Below are positions 40,565 to 50,884 of a stretch of DNA of 64,000 nucleotides, in pieces. The DNA comes from Polaromonas sp. JS666 (GTDB lineage Bacteria; Pseudomonadota; Gammaproteobacteria; Burkholderiales; Burkholderiaceae_C), in the NCBI RefSeq assembly GCF_000013865.1, contig NC_007948.1, forward strand, positions 930,001 to 994,000. The letters are read 5' to 3'. The notes under the pieces are model-generated. The model saw only the letters and a list, made by a program, of their open reading frames with translations. It searched no databases and had not been told where the DNA came from. Each line of letters begins with the position of its first letter. Positions within the stretch are counted from its first letter, which is position 1. Position numbers and translations under genes: made by a program.

Positions 40565-42274
40565 TTAAAGTCCCCGTGCTGGGACCGGCTTGATAACCTT
40601 CAAACCTAGGGCGTGGACACGCCTGTGACAGATCGGGTGTAACAGCACCCGATTGGAAAGAGCATCACTCCCTCCTAGCTGCCGATAGACGATATGGTGG
40701 TCGTCCATGTTTTCATCAGCTATGTCTATTTCTTGCTCACAGAGAGCGCACTTACCACCTTGGTCGAACCACAGAGAGGCCCTTTGAGCGCTCCAAATGG
40801 TTTCACCCATTCGTTGCACTCGCAGTTTTTCCCCGTAGGTAACCCAGTCGGGGTGGAAAGGGTTGTAATCCCCCTTCACTTTGACGTGGCGAACAATTTT
40901 CATGTCCGCCAAGGAATACAGCGGAAGCGGTATTCTTTCGTCACCCCCAGATGGGTCATCTTGCAACCCCGCAAACAGGCGGCGTGAACCACACTGCTTC
41001 CAGTAATGGGCATACACCCACTTCCCGGATTTGCGGGGATGCGTGCGTAAACCCCAGCGCGTTAATCTCCAATAAATCAGGTGATCTACTTTGCTGAAAG
41101 TCTGCTTTGCAACCGTGCCCTTGTGGTACTGAGCCCAGCCTTTGAGGACTGGATTCAGGCGCTTTATCAGCGTTTCGGTTGGAAGTTTCGAGTCCGATTT
41201 GGCGATGATTTTCTTGACCTTGCCATAAAACGCTTTCACGTTTTTCTGACTCGGTTTGATGAGTAGCTTGCCCCCGTATTTGCGGAAGCTCCATCCCAGA
41301 AAATCAAAACCCTGGTCAATATGCACAATGCGCGTCTTCTCCGCGGACAGCGTCAGTCCCCGCTCGCGCAGGAATTCAACTATCCATGGTTGGACTGTGT
41401 TTTCAAGTAACTCTTTCGAGTCCCCTGTTACCACAAAGTCATCGGCATACCGAACCACGTTCACCTTCCCTTTCTTTGCCAGTGTGGTTCCCAGCTTTTC
41501 CCGCAGGAATTGCGTAAGCCCCGGTTCCAGCCCATTGAGGGTGATGTTCGCTAACGTCGGCGAAATGACGCCGCCTTGCGGCGTACCGTCATCCGTGCGC
41601 TGGAGCTGACCCGCGTCAACAACTCCAGATTTCAACCACTTGCGCAGCATCACTTTGTCCATGTGGACATTGTTCAGCAACCACTCGTGGTTGATGTTGT
41701 CAAAGAACCCTGAGATGTCCGCATCGAGTACCCATGTGGCTGACACCTTTCTGGATAAAGATACAAACAACTGAGACCGTGCATCATGTGTTGATCGGCC
41801 TTTCCGAAACCCATACGAGTTCGGATCGGACGCACATTCCACAGCCGGTTCCAGCGCAAGCAGATAAAGTGCTTGCATCGCTCGGTCCTTCATAGTCGGC
41901 ATGCCCAGAGGGCGTTGCTTTCCGTCGGCCTTCGGGATATAGGCCCGCCTTAGGGGGCGAGCCCGATACCCTTTGGGGTTCAGACAACCTATCGCATTCC
42001 ATTTCTTTGTTGGCGTGTCCCAAAGTACGCAATCGACGCCACTCGTTCGCTTCCCTTGGTTTTCCGTTACTCGCCTGACTGCCAATGCCTTGGCTTGCCA
42101 GGATCGGATCAGACTCCTTCTGAGTCTTGCGACCCTTCGGAAATCCTTCTCCGTTTCTGCCTGCGCTATGCGCATCTGCGCCTTTCCGACGAACTGCATG
42201 ACGGCCTTCCAATCAATGGAGTGCCATTCACTTGATTCGCCCGGAGACGCAGCATCGTTGCCGATGTGTTCCAT
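40565..42274 (-). CDS. ltrA: Group II intron reverse transcriptase/maturase with HNH endonuclease
   Basis: 569 residues. RT fingers-palm motifs include RRAYIPKADGKQRPLGMPTM, LDADISGFFDNINHEWL and the active-site YADD (276-279). A maturase X domain (KGWAQYHKGTVAK region) follows. The C-terminal HNH-type endonuclease has CALCEQEI, DDHHIVYRQLGG and PICHRRVH. The start MEHIGND (42274) follows GGAG. All key residues are intact, so splicing and mobility are plausible. Confidence 0.93.
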   Translation of the reverse strand: MEHIGNDAASPGESSEWHSIDWKAVMQFVGKAQMRIAQAETEKDFRRVARLRRSLIRSWQAKALAVRRVTENQGKRTSGVDCVLWDTPTKKWNAIGCLNPKGYRARPLRRAYIPKADGKQRPLGMPTMKDRAMQALYLLALEPAVECASDPNSYGFRKGRSTHDARSQLFVSLSRKVSATWVLDADISGFFDNINHEWLLNNVHMDKVMLRKWLKSGVVDAGQLQRTDDGTPQGGVISPTLANITLNGLEPGLTQFLREKLGTTLAKKGKVNVVRYADDFVVTGDSKELLENTVQPWIVEFLRERGLTLSAEKTRIVHIDQGFDFLGWSFRKYGGKLLIKPSQKNVKAFYGKVKKIIAKSDSKLPTETLIKRLNPVLKGWAQYHKGTVAKQTFSKVDHLIYWRLTRWGLRTHPRKSGKWVYAHYWKQCGSRRLFAGLQDDPSGGDERIPLPLYSLADMKIVRHVKVKGDYNPFHPDWVTYGEKLRVQRMGETIWSAQRASLWFDQGGKCALCEQEIDIADENMDDHHIVYRQLGGSDALSNRVLLHPICHRRVHALGLKVIKPVPARGL

Positions 42275-43283
42275 ACCATTCTCCAGTGTGGTTTGACCCA
42301 TTGAAGACGGCACTGACCCAGAGGGTCAGATACCCTCTGGGTCATAGTTAAAGTCGCAACGGCTTTACGCTGTCGCACCCTGAGCAAGTCAGCCAGCTTT
42401 CACTGCGGGGCAGAACCCCTATGCCATCCATTACAGATGGCCGTTCGCTTTTTGCTCAATCCTCTACCCCCTCCACCATGGCCTTTGATTACTCGCGGGT
42501 TGCCAACCCCTTGCGGGGCTGGCGGTGAGTGGGGCTTACCTCGTTTCCCTTTGTGTCCATCTGGTGGCGAACCAGAAGATGGGGTTAGGGACTCTCTTTC
42601 CGCCGGGAGTCATACGGGGAACGATGTGCAGCTATTGACCAGCACATCCCGACTCCGTGCCTTTTGGCCGCAGCTCCTCCCTTGCGGGAGAAACAAGTGT
42701 TAGCTGCTTACTGCTAACGGCGGTTCAGACGAGAGTTCACATTACATTTCCCTTACCCTTTACCTCGACAACCTTCCCATTTCTTGCTCATGGGATTGGG
42801 ACTGATTTACATCAGGCTTATGTGCTTACGCACAGGTCGTTTACTCGCAGCTCCGCACCCCCGGATTACTCCAGACGCACGTGCGGTCGAGGTCACGTCG
42901 TTCCAGACGTGGTTTCAGTAGGAAACAAGACACAAAGAGCGGTGATCGCTCTCGACCAGTACCCTTGCTACAAATAAATTTGTAGCAAGGCGTAACAAAG
43001 CCTTTTCTTGCGAAAATATGTCTCTATTAGGCAACGAATTGCATCCCTTGGGGACGCAATTCACCATTCCCGCACCCCTGAGGGAGCGGGCTGGAGCAGC
43101 CAAATAGAGCCATTTGGCTGCTACAAAGTTAACCCCTTTTAAGGGGGCAGGATGGGACCTCCTGAGAGGGAAACCATCCACTGATATAGTCGGTCGATTG
43201 ACCGAAATGAGGCGACGCGAGTCGCACCAATAGAGGCAGTTTACAAACAGTTGTTGGCCGCCCCCGCCGGCCCAGAGAGTTTT

Positions 43284-43757
43284 ATGCCCCCCGTGGAAAC
43301 CACCGCTCCCGCACTTGTCCAGCCCGGCTCTTTTTTGACGCTGCATTACCGCATGGCCGGCCCGGACGGCGCCGACATCATCAACACCTTTGGCGGCAAG
43401 CCGGCCACGCTGAGCCTGGGCACCGGTGAGTTGTCACCCGCGATCGAGCAGCGCCTGCTGGGCCTGCCCGAGGGCACGCGCACCACGTTCGAGCTGGCCG
43501 CCGGTGCGGCCTTTGGCGAGCGCAACCCCACCCTGGTGCAATGGGTGGCGCGCAAGCTGCTCAATGAGCTGGGCGACCCCGACGAGCAGTACAAGGTCGG
43601 CGATGTGGTGCAGTTCCCCACGCCTGACGGCATGGGGCAGTACGCCGGCGCCGTTCAGCAGGTCAAGGAGGGCGGCGATGCCGTGCAGTTCGACTTCAAC
43701 CACCCGCTGGCCGGCCAGCCGGTGGTGTTTGAAGTGCAAGTGATTGGCGTTTTATGA
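43284..43757 (+). CDS. FKBP-type peptidyl-prolyl isomerase, SlpA-like
   Basis: 157 residues with the SlyD/SlpA FKBP pattern: [40 protein letters not shown], and a flap containing [13 protein letters not shown]; ends [16 protein letters not shown]. It lacks a His-rich tail. It is a cytosolic folding catalyst. ATG 43284 leaves a four-base overlap of its stop with ispH, the conserved arrangement in proteobacteria. The intron insertion (5' end at 43227) is 56 bases before the start, in the promoter region. Confidence 0.9.
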   Translation: MPPVETTAPALVQPGSFLTLHYRMAGPDGADIINTFGGKPATLSLGTGELSPAIEQRLLGLPEGTRTTFELAAGAAFGERNPTLVQWVARKLLNELGDPDEQYKVGDVVQFPTPDGMGQYAGAVQQVKEGGDAVQFDFNHPLAGQPVVFEVQVIGVL

Positions 43758-44755
43758 ATACCGCAGACAAACGGCTTGACGAAATCCTGCTCGCGGAGCC
43801 GCGCGGCTTTTGCGCCGGTGTCGACCGGGCCATTGAAATCGTCGAGCGGGCGCTCACCAAGTTTGGCGCACCGATCTACGTGCGCCACGAAATCGTGCAC
43901 AACACCTATGTGGTCAACGAGCTCAAGGCCAAGGGCGCGATCTTTATCGAAGAGCTGTCCGACGTGCCGCCGGGCGCCACGCTGGTGTTCAGCGCCCATG
44001 GCGTGAGCAAGGCCATCCAGGACGAGGCGCGCGCCCGCGGCTTCCAGATTTTTGATGCCACCTGCCCGCTGGTGACCAAGGTGCACGTCGAAGTGGCCAA
44101 GCTGCACAAGGAAGGTTACGAGTTCATCATGATCGGCCACAAGGGCCACCCCGAGGTGGAGGGCACCATGGGCCAGCTCGACAGCGGCATCCACCTGGTG
44201 GAAGACGTGGCCGACGTGGCACGCATTACGCCCTCGCAAACCGAGCGGCTGGCCGTGGTGACGCAAACCACGCTGAGCGTGGATGACGCGGCCGAGATCA
44301 GCGCGGCCGTGAAGGCGCGCTTTCCGCAGGTGCGCGAGCCCAAGCAGCAGGACATTTGCTACGCCACGCAAAACCGGCAGGACGCCGTCAAGGTGCTCAG
44401 CCCGCAGGTGGACATCCTGATCGTGGTTGGCAGCCCGACAAGTTCGAACAGCAACCGTCTGCGCGAGCTGGCCGCCAAGCTGGGCACTGAGGCCTACATG
44501 GTGGACGATGCCAGCGAGCTGCGGGAGTCCTGGTTCGAGGGCAAGAGCCGCGTCGGTCTGACGGCCGGCGCCTCGGCCCCGGAGATCCTCGTCAAGCAGG
44601 TGATAGACCGCATCCGGGCGCTGGGCGCGGTCTCCGTGCGCAAGATGGACGGCATCGAGGAAACCATCAAGTTTCCGCTGCCCAAGGGCCTGAAGGTCGA
44701 TGCCCAGGGCCACATGCTGGACGTCGGCGACAGCCAGCTTCATCAATTGACCTGA
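43754..44755 (+). CDS. ispH: 4-hydroxy-3-methylbut-2-enyl diphosphate reductase
   Basis: 333 residues. The three Fe-S cysteines are visible in [24 protein letters not shown] and [11 protein letters not shown], and the catalytic Glu lies in the conserved GTMGQ-containing region. Last step of the MEP isoprenoid pathway, giving IPP and DMAPP; it uses one [4Fe-4S] cluster. It starts within the FKBP stop codon. Length and motifs are normal. Confidence 0.96.
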   Translation: MNTADKRLDEILLAEPRGFCAGVDRAIEIVERALTKFGAPIYVRHEIVHNTYVVNELKAKGAIFIEELSDVPPGATLVFSAHGVSKAIQDEARARGFQIFDATCPLVTKVHVEVAKLHKEGYEFIMIGHKGHPEVEGTMGQLDSGIHLVEDVADVARITPSQTERLAVVTQTTLSVDDAAEISAAVKARFPQVREPKQQDICYATQNRQDAVKVLSPQVDILIVVGSPTSSNSNRLRELAAKLGTEAYMVDDASELRESWFEGKSRVGLTAGASAPEILVKQVIDRIRALGAVSVRKMDGIEETIKFPLPKGLKVDAQGHMLDVGDSQLHQLT

Positions 44756-44763
44756 CGCCGGCC

Positions 44764-45705
44764 ATGACCAACCGCCATCAAATCGAGAACTGCCTGGGCG
44801 CGTTCAATCAGGATTACCGCCACTTTATTCGTCAAACGCCGCTGTGGAAACTGCCCGGCAAGGCGCTGGGCGTGGCCTGCGCGGAAGTCTGGCTCAAGCT
44901 GGAGCACCTGCAGACGGGCGGCAGCTTCAAGGCGCGCGGCATGCTCAACCGGCTGCTGTCCAATCCGATACCGCCCAGCGGGGTGATCGTCGCGTCGGGC
45001 GGCAATGCCGGCATTGCCACCGCGGCAGCCGCCAAAGAGCTGGGTGTGCACTGCGAGGTGTTTGTGCCTGAAGTGTCCAGCCCGGCCAAGCGCGCCCGTC
45101 TCGCCGCGCTGGGCTCCCGGGTCGTGGTCACGGGCGCGGCTTACGCCGACGCGCTGCAGGCCTGCCTGGCGCGCCAGCAGGAAACCGGCGCGCTGCTCAC
45201 GCATGCCTATGACCAGCCCGAAGTGCTCACGGGGGCCGGCACGATGGCGCTGGAGATCGAGCAGCAGGGCGGCCTGCCCGATGCCGTGCTGGTCAGCGTC
45301 GGCGGCGGTGGCCTGATTGGCGGCGTGGCCAGCTGGTTTGAACAGCGCTCTAGAGTGGTGGCGCTGGAGCCTGAACTGGCGCCAACGCTGTTCAAGGCCC
45401 GCGAAGCCGGCGAGCCGGTGGACGTGGCCATCAGCGGCATTGCAGCCGACTCGCTGGGCGCCAAGCGCATTGGCAGCATGGCGTGGGACGCGACCCAGGC
45501 CCATGTGCGCGATGCGCTGTTGCTCAGCGACGAATCCATCCGGGCGGCGCAGTTGTGGCTCTGGAACGAACTGAAACTGGCCGTTGAACCCGCCGCCGCG
45601 TTGCCGCTGGCCGCGTTGCACAGCGGCCGCTACGTGCCGCGCACCGATGAAAAGGTCTGCCTCATCATTTGCGGCGCCAACCTGGACCCAGCGTCGCTTG
45701 TCTGA
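44764..45705 (+). CDS. PLP-dependent threonine/serine dehydratase-like protein
   Basis: 313 residues of fold-type II PLP enzymes. The PLP lysine is in GGSFKARG (about residue 56), the phosphate-binding loop is SVGGGGLIGG, and ASGGNAGIA contacts the substrate carboxylate. No C-terminal ACT domain, so it is a catabolic-type or promiscuous dehydratase, not biosynthetic IlvA. It may act on threonine, serine or hydroxy-amino acids. It starts nine bases after ispH, probably same transcript. Confidence 0.85.
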   Translation: MTNRHQIENCLGAFNQDYRHFIRQTPLWKLPGKALGVACAEVWLKLEHLQTGGSFKARGMLNRLLSNPIPPSGVIVASGGNAGIATAAAAKELGVHCEVFVPEVSSPAKRARLAALGSRVVVTGAAYADALQACLARQQETGALLTHAYDQPEVLTGAGTMALEIEQQGGLPDAVLVSVGGGGLIGGVASWFEQRSRVVALEPELAPTLFKAREAGEPVDVAISGIAADSLGAKRIGSMAWDATQAHVRDALLLSDESIRAAQLWLWNELKLAVEPAAALPLAALHSGRYVPRTDEKVCLIICGANLDPASLV

Positions 45706-45727
45706 AGTTAAATTGGCACAAAAGGGG

Positions 45728-47238
<1,511 letters not shown>

Positions 47239-47295
47239 TTTCGGTGAAGGCCAAGCTTCGCGCAGTACGCGAAGCGCCAAGCAGCGTGGGGCCCT

Positions 47296-47460
47296 GTTTT
47301 TCCGCAGGGCCGCCCCAAGGAAAAATGCACCCCCTCGGGGGGCAGCGCATTACACGAAGTGAAAAGCGTGGGGGCCGATGTTTTTCCGCAGGGCCGCCCC
47401 AAGGAAAAATGCACCCCCTCGGGGGCAGCGCATTACACGAAGTGAAAAGCGTGGGGGCCC
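47296..47460. repeat. Tandem pair of the dispersed GC-rich repeat
   Basis: Two near-identical copies with an 84-base period. Each runs TGTTTTTCCGCAGGGCCGCC, CCAAGGAAAAATGCACCCCC, TCGGGGG and GCAGCGCATTACACGAAGTG, ending AAAAGCGTGGGGGCC. The terminal part is the reverse of the motif opening the repeats at 29107 and 37665. The array separates serS from tRNA-Ser and ends 36 bases before the tRNA, so it borders or overlaps the tRNA promoter (TAGAAT at 47477 as -10). Confidence 0.85.
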
Positions 47461-47496
47461 TATATACAGAGCCTGCTAGAATTGCGGCTCCACTCA

Positions 47497-47585
<89 letters not shown>

Positions 47586-47598
47586 GGAATAAGTAAAC

Positions 47599-47621
47599 AC
47601 GGGGCCTAGCGCCCCGTTTTG
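47599..47621 (+). terminator. Terminator after tRNA-Ser, supplied by the element
   Basis: ACGGGGC and GCCCCGT pair around a CTAGC-type loop, followed by TTTT. It begins 15 bases after the tRNA and lies just inside the integrated element, replacing the displaced host terminator at 57652. Confidence 0.7.
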
Positions 47622-47692
47622 CTTTCCGTTCCCACATAAATGCCCACTATCTGGGAAGTACCACGCGGTCAGCGTCCGCGCTGGGTTATCCG

Positions 47693-48130
47693 CTACTGGA
47701 TAGTTGGCAGCGTCTTCTTAACGAGTGCAAAGTAGGCTTGTTGGGCCTTGTCCACGAGCTCGATTAAAAAAGACTTTTCGTCGACATTAGCCGTGCTGAA
47801 GGAATTGTTTGGGTCAGTGCGCACATTCCCCAGGCTATCAACGTACCAAAGTGCTAGCCGTTCTTTGCCGGTGTGAGCTGTCGCAGGGAGGGACACCTCC
47901 AAGAGAGTAGTAGGTCCATCTGCTAAGACAACAAATCGGAAGTCCAGTTCGTAGCGCATCCCTAGTGCTGACAGCTGGCCTTTGTCATCCTCAGCACGCG
48001 TAACCTTGATCGAAGGAAAGTATTCGGTGTTGAAAGCAACTTTCGCCGTCTCAAAGAACTGATCGACCTGCTTCTGGTGGTTCTTGAAGCGATTTTCGTA
48101 AGAAGCCAATTTTTGCGCGAGTTGAGACAC
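47693..48130 (-). CDS. Hypothetical cargo protein
   Basis: 145 residues from a GTG start preceded by AAAGGGGG. An N-terminal helix (AQKLASYENRFKNHQKQVDQ) is followed by a beta-rich core with GMRYELDFRFVVLADG and LALWYVDSLGNVRTDPN. No signal peptide, no membrane segment, no recognised family. The DNA here is visibly less GC-rich than the host genes. It is the gene nearest the tRNA, 227 bases after the PIN gene, and may be a separate cargo unit. Confidence 0.7.
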   Translation of the reverse strand: MSQLAQKLASYENRFKNHQKQVDQFFETAKVAFNTEYFPSIKVTRAEDDKGQLSALGMRYELDFRFVVLADGPTTLLEVSLPATAHTGKERLALWYVDSLGNVRTDPNNSFSTANVDEKSFLIELVDKAQQAYFALVKKTLPTIQ

Positions 48131-48357
48131 AGTACGCCCCCTTTGAATTGCAGAGCGCCACAGTATTGCACGGCGCCCTGAAGGAAATAACGGCCAATAA
48201 CGAGCAGTGGAACAAGAGTTTGACCACTCAGAGGTAGGAACACGAGGCGGCGCGGACGGCGGCGAATGGGCGTAAAAAAGCCCGCTCGGGGCGGGGCTGG
48301 CATAAGTTACAACGGATAGAGCGCCGCGATTGGCCGGTTCTGCTAATTCAGCGAGCC

Positions 48358-48978
48358 TTAGACTGTCTCAAACTGAAGCTGTTGCAGCCCAACCCGCAAG
48401 GTTGCCAAGTGCTCGCTAAGCACTGTCCTCGCTAGCTCCTCGGATCCACCTAGCGGGAACGCCCTCGAGATGACGCCGTCAACTTGCTGACCTGCGAGCT
48501 TGGCCCATTTGTTGTTGATGCGTGCCTGCACGATGCCGAAGCCCCTCTTTTGCAATAGGCCAAGCACTATAGCCTCGAAGCAATAGATGGAAGTCTCCTC
48601 GAGCCGAGTCTTTAGCTGAGCATCCCCGAAAGAAAGTGCCGCCACTTGGTCGAGTGCTCGTTTGTCTCCAGTCACCAAGTGCTTCACGCGCTGGTCATCA
48701 CAAAGAATGGCTAAGAGCTGTTGCTCTCCAACGTCCAGATTCGAGAACCGTTCAAGAGTGGCAACGTTCGCGGCTGGAATTCTCTTCACCTTCGCCATGA
48801 ATTGCTCGACGTTCCCTGCAGCCGCGGGGGCCTTGGCGAGCTTACGCTTAAGCATCTGTGGAAGCGCCGGGAGTACCCAGACCTCGTTAGGCGGGCATTG
48901 CAGGTACTGAAGGAATTCGAGAAGCAACTCGCAGCAGGCGAGCTTATGGACGACATCGGTGTCCGACAGAATTATCAT
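48358..48978 (-). CDS. PIN-like domain protein
   Basis: 206 residues. The N-terminal IILSDTDVVHKLA carries acidic D6 and D8. LDVGEQQLLAIL carries E85, and HLVTGDKRAL carries D105. This spacing is that of PIN-type metal-dependent ribonucleases. The second half is helical and unassigned. It begins 15 bases after the ImmA/IrrE gene, same strand, so the two form an operon. By analogy with PIN/IrrE pairs it may be the toxin or effector; activity is unproven. Confidence 0.75.
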   Translation of the reverse strand: MIILSDTDVVHKLACCELLLEFLQYLQCPPNEVWVLPALPQMLKRKLAKAPAAAGNVEQFMAKVKRIPAANVATLERFSNLDVGEQQLLAILCDDQRVKHLVTGDKRALDQVAALSFGDAQLKTRLEETSIYCFEAIVLGLLQKRGFGIVQARINNKWAKLAGQQVDGVISRAFPLGGSEELARTVLSEHLATLRVGLQQLQFETV

Positions 48979-48993
48979 CGGGCCTACGGAACG

Positions 48994-49977
48994 CTAATCG
49001 GTATAGCCAGTAGCGACCTTCAAGAGATCTAGCTGATCCTCTGAAACCAAATCGCGGTCAATCGCTCGGAAAAATGCCCCATTGATCACGGCGTTGCCCT
49101 GCGAAGGCTCGCCCAAGTCGGCCAGAGCGATTGCAGCCATCGCGTAACGATCTTGGTTATGCCCAAAATTCGCGATGATATGTCCGGCATCAACGCGCAT
49201 TTCCTTGCCCTTGGCAACCGCAGCCTTGTGCAAAACATGCCCGCTCTTGATAACGCCGCCAGCACGGTAGCGAATGTCAGAACCATTCAAAAGGCAGATC
49301 GCGTATGCGTCGGCTTCCTTCTCGTCTGCATCGCCGCTGCTGCTATCGATCTTCTCGTCGGCTACAAAACCATCTTGTGCCAGGTGGTTCTTTGCGATAT
49401 GCCCAAGTTCGTGCGCCAGATGGAAAAGCAAGTGTGCAGGGTGCCCCCTCTTGCTCAGGACGATTGCGAAACGGCCACCGTCTCGCACCACTAATCCCGT
49501 CATCTTCTTGCCCGGAAGCTTTTCAATATGAAGGACGGGGATACCTGCGCTGATGCACCACTCCAACAGAGAAATTAGGCTCACACACTGGTGCTTAACA
49601 AGAATGACCTTGCGCAAGTCCGACGGATTGACCGGAACCTGCTTCTGTTCGAGCCGATAAGCCTGCAACGCCAACCGAGAGATGCCAGTTGCGTAATTTG
49701 CACTGACGGAAACGGTGTCTTCCGAGACGTTCCGGCTGAGCTTGAACTTCCGCAAGCTGGCACGGAATGCGGGCGGGGAACCCTCATCGGCCAAGCTTTG
49801 CAGCTCAATATTGAATGCACGGGACAAGTAGAGCTGGGCTTGTTGGAGCCCAGCCGGGTCGGAGGCAACCTCATCCTCCCACCAAGCAGGCAACATTTTT
49901 TTGGCGAATGCGGGGGGTATGCCTGCCGAGTCAAGCTTCTTAAAAAGCCCGCGCATAGGTGTATTAGCGGTAGCCAT
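48994..49977 (-). CDS. ImmA/IrrE-type metallopeptidase
   Basis: 327 residues. A helical N-terminal half (about 1-120) precedes the peptidase. HELGH at residues 189-193 (LFHLAHELGHIAKNH), followed by a glutamate-rich DEKEADAYAICLL, gives the gluzincin motif. A helix-turn-helix is not obvious in the N-terminus. Proteins of this family cleave repressors (ImmA, IrrE) or act as antitoxin-like partners. It is the first gene of a two-gene unit with the PIN protein and has its own upstream gap of about 190 bases with a possible -10 (TACAAT on minus, 50035-50040). Confidence 0.85.
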   Translation of the reverse strand: MATANTPMRGLFKKLDSAGIPPAFAKKMLPAWWEDEVASDPAGLQQAQLYLSRAFNIELQSLADEGSPPAFRASLRKFKLSRNVSEDTVSVSANYATGISRLALQAYRLEQKQVPVNPSDLRKVILVKHQCVSLISLLEWCISAGIPVLHIEKLPGKKMTGLVVRDGGRFAIVLSKRGHPAHLLFHLAHELGHIAKNHLAQDGFVADEKIDSSSGDADEKEADAYAICLLNGSDIRYRAGGVIKSGHVLHKAAVAKGKEMRVDAGHIIANFGHNQDRYAMAAIALADLGEPSQGNAVINGAFFRAIDRDLVSEDQLDLLKVATGYTD

Positions 49978-50166
49978 GTTTCGGTAGATCGTCCTTGGCC
50001 TGCGGGTGTTCCGCGATGCTCAGGTTAACCATATATTGTAGCCACTTGCGCTTTATAGCAGTATTGGAGGTTGGATGGGGGTTCTTGTCCCATGATTTTT
50101 CCAGATGCGGCTCCTCTGCAACGCTTATCCAACGCTACGTTCCGAGATCATTGCCCGCACGCGCCG

Positions 50167-50361
50167 CTACTGCTCTTGCAGGCGCAGCCACTCACGCGCT
50201 TCGTCAATCGTGTGTAGCTCAGCCAGATTCGAGCCGCGAGAAAACAACCGAACGTGCGGCCGTCCCTCGGCTTTCAGTGTTGGCGAGAAAAACGCCAGCA
50301 CACCGATGCGGTGCGCTTCGGCTGCGAGCTGCGCCTCGGGCGAATCGGCTGGGCGCGGCAT
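50167..50361 (-). CDS. Small hypothetical of the capsid operon
   Basis: 64 residues beginning MPRPADSPEAQLAAEAHRIG, with HVRLFSRGSNLAELHTIDEA. No domain recognised. Its start shares a base with the preceding stop (TGATG), so translation is coupled to the genes after the capsid. Ends the capsid operon. Confidence 0.65.
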   Translation of the reverse strand: MPRPADSPEAQLAAEAHRIGVLAFFSPTLKAEGRPHVRLFSRGSNLAELHTIDEAREWLRLQEQ

Positions 50362-50570
50362 CAGTCGCAGTACCTGATCTCGCCGTCGTCGATCTGCACG
50401 CCGGTGCGGCCGCCGGCCAAGTCGTACAGCCGAATGCGTTTGCCGTCTTCGGCGATGGCGTCAGAGTGCAGGCCGATCACGTCAATCGGTGCGACAACAT
50501 CGCATAGGCCCAGGCCGTTTCGAAAATGGCGAACGAACTCGGCCAGGTCGTTATCTGTCAATGCGTTCAT
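50361..50570 (-). CDS. Small hypothetical of the capsid operon
   Basis: 69 residues starting MNALTDNDLAEFVRHFRNGL. The sequence is mixed helix/strand with no catalytic motif. It overlaps its upstream neighbour by four bases and its downstream neighbour by one. Conserved position suggests a phage or satellite accessory protein. Confidence 0.65.
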   Translation of the reverse strand: MNALTDNDLAEFVRHFRNGLGLCDVVAPIDVIGLHSDAIAEDGKRIRLYDLAGGRTGVQIDDGEIRYCD

Positions 50571-50884
50571 TTCGCGTCCCTCCCACGCTTCACCGCCAGC
50601 GTCCAAGCAGGGCCATCACCAGGGCGGCAGGCCGTTTTGTAATTGCAATGCCATAGAGAGCCGTCGTGCGTGACGAATCGCCCCTTGTCGTAAACCTTGC
50701 CGGTTTCGTGCGGGCCGTCATAGCTGAAGGGCTGCTTCTCGATTTCGATCAGGCGCGCGCTCAGCACTTTGAAGGCTTCGTGCTGCTCTTTCAGCTTCGC
50801 CGTGAGCATCTCGGCCACTTTGACCAACAAGCCCAGGGTTACCGGCGATTTCGAGTCTCGCAGTTTCGGATCGTCCAGTTCCAT
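50567..50884 (-). CDS. Phage-type structural accessory protein
   Basis: 105 residues. A helical N-terminus (VAEMLTAKLKEQHEAFKVL) is followed by a small beta domain with YDGPHETGKVYDKGRFVTHD and SLWHCNYKTACRPGDGPAWT. The latter resembles the carbohydrate-binding-like repeat often found beside phage head genes. It starts on the last base of the capsid stop (TGATG). Role as decoration or tail-fibre-like protein is a guess. Confidence 0.65.
   Translation of the reverse strand: MELDDPKLRDSKSPVTLGLLVKVAEMLTAKLKEQHEAFKVLSARLIEIEKQPFSYDGPHETGKVYDKGRFVTHDGSLWHCNYKTACRPGDGPAWTLAVKRGRDAK

Larger units (their letters stand above)
40428..43227 (-). mobile_element. Group II intron between radC and the FKBP gene
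   Basis: Minus-strand order: 5' end GTGCGAC at 43227 (matching GUGYG), a hairpin-rich domain I-III region, a maturase ORF in domain IV, then domains V and VI. At 43022-43028 the intron has AATAGAG (minus strand), a perfect complement of CTCTATT in the 5' exon just before 43227, suitable as an EBS1-IBS1 pair at the usual distance. Domain VI (arms around GATATCATC/GATGGTATC) has a bulged A at 40435; the 3' end is therefore near 40428, uncertain by several bases. An alternative GTGCG at 42880 was considered less likely. Confidence 0.75.

Noticed and set aside
42880..43227. Cluster of hairpins (28-bp palindrome at 42963-42990, others at 43036, 43069, 43096) read as a separate structured RNA or attC-like array
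   Set aside because: The region lies between a GTGCGAC 5' end and the maturase and contains an EBS1-like match, so intron domain I explains it better.
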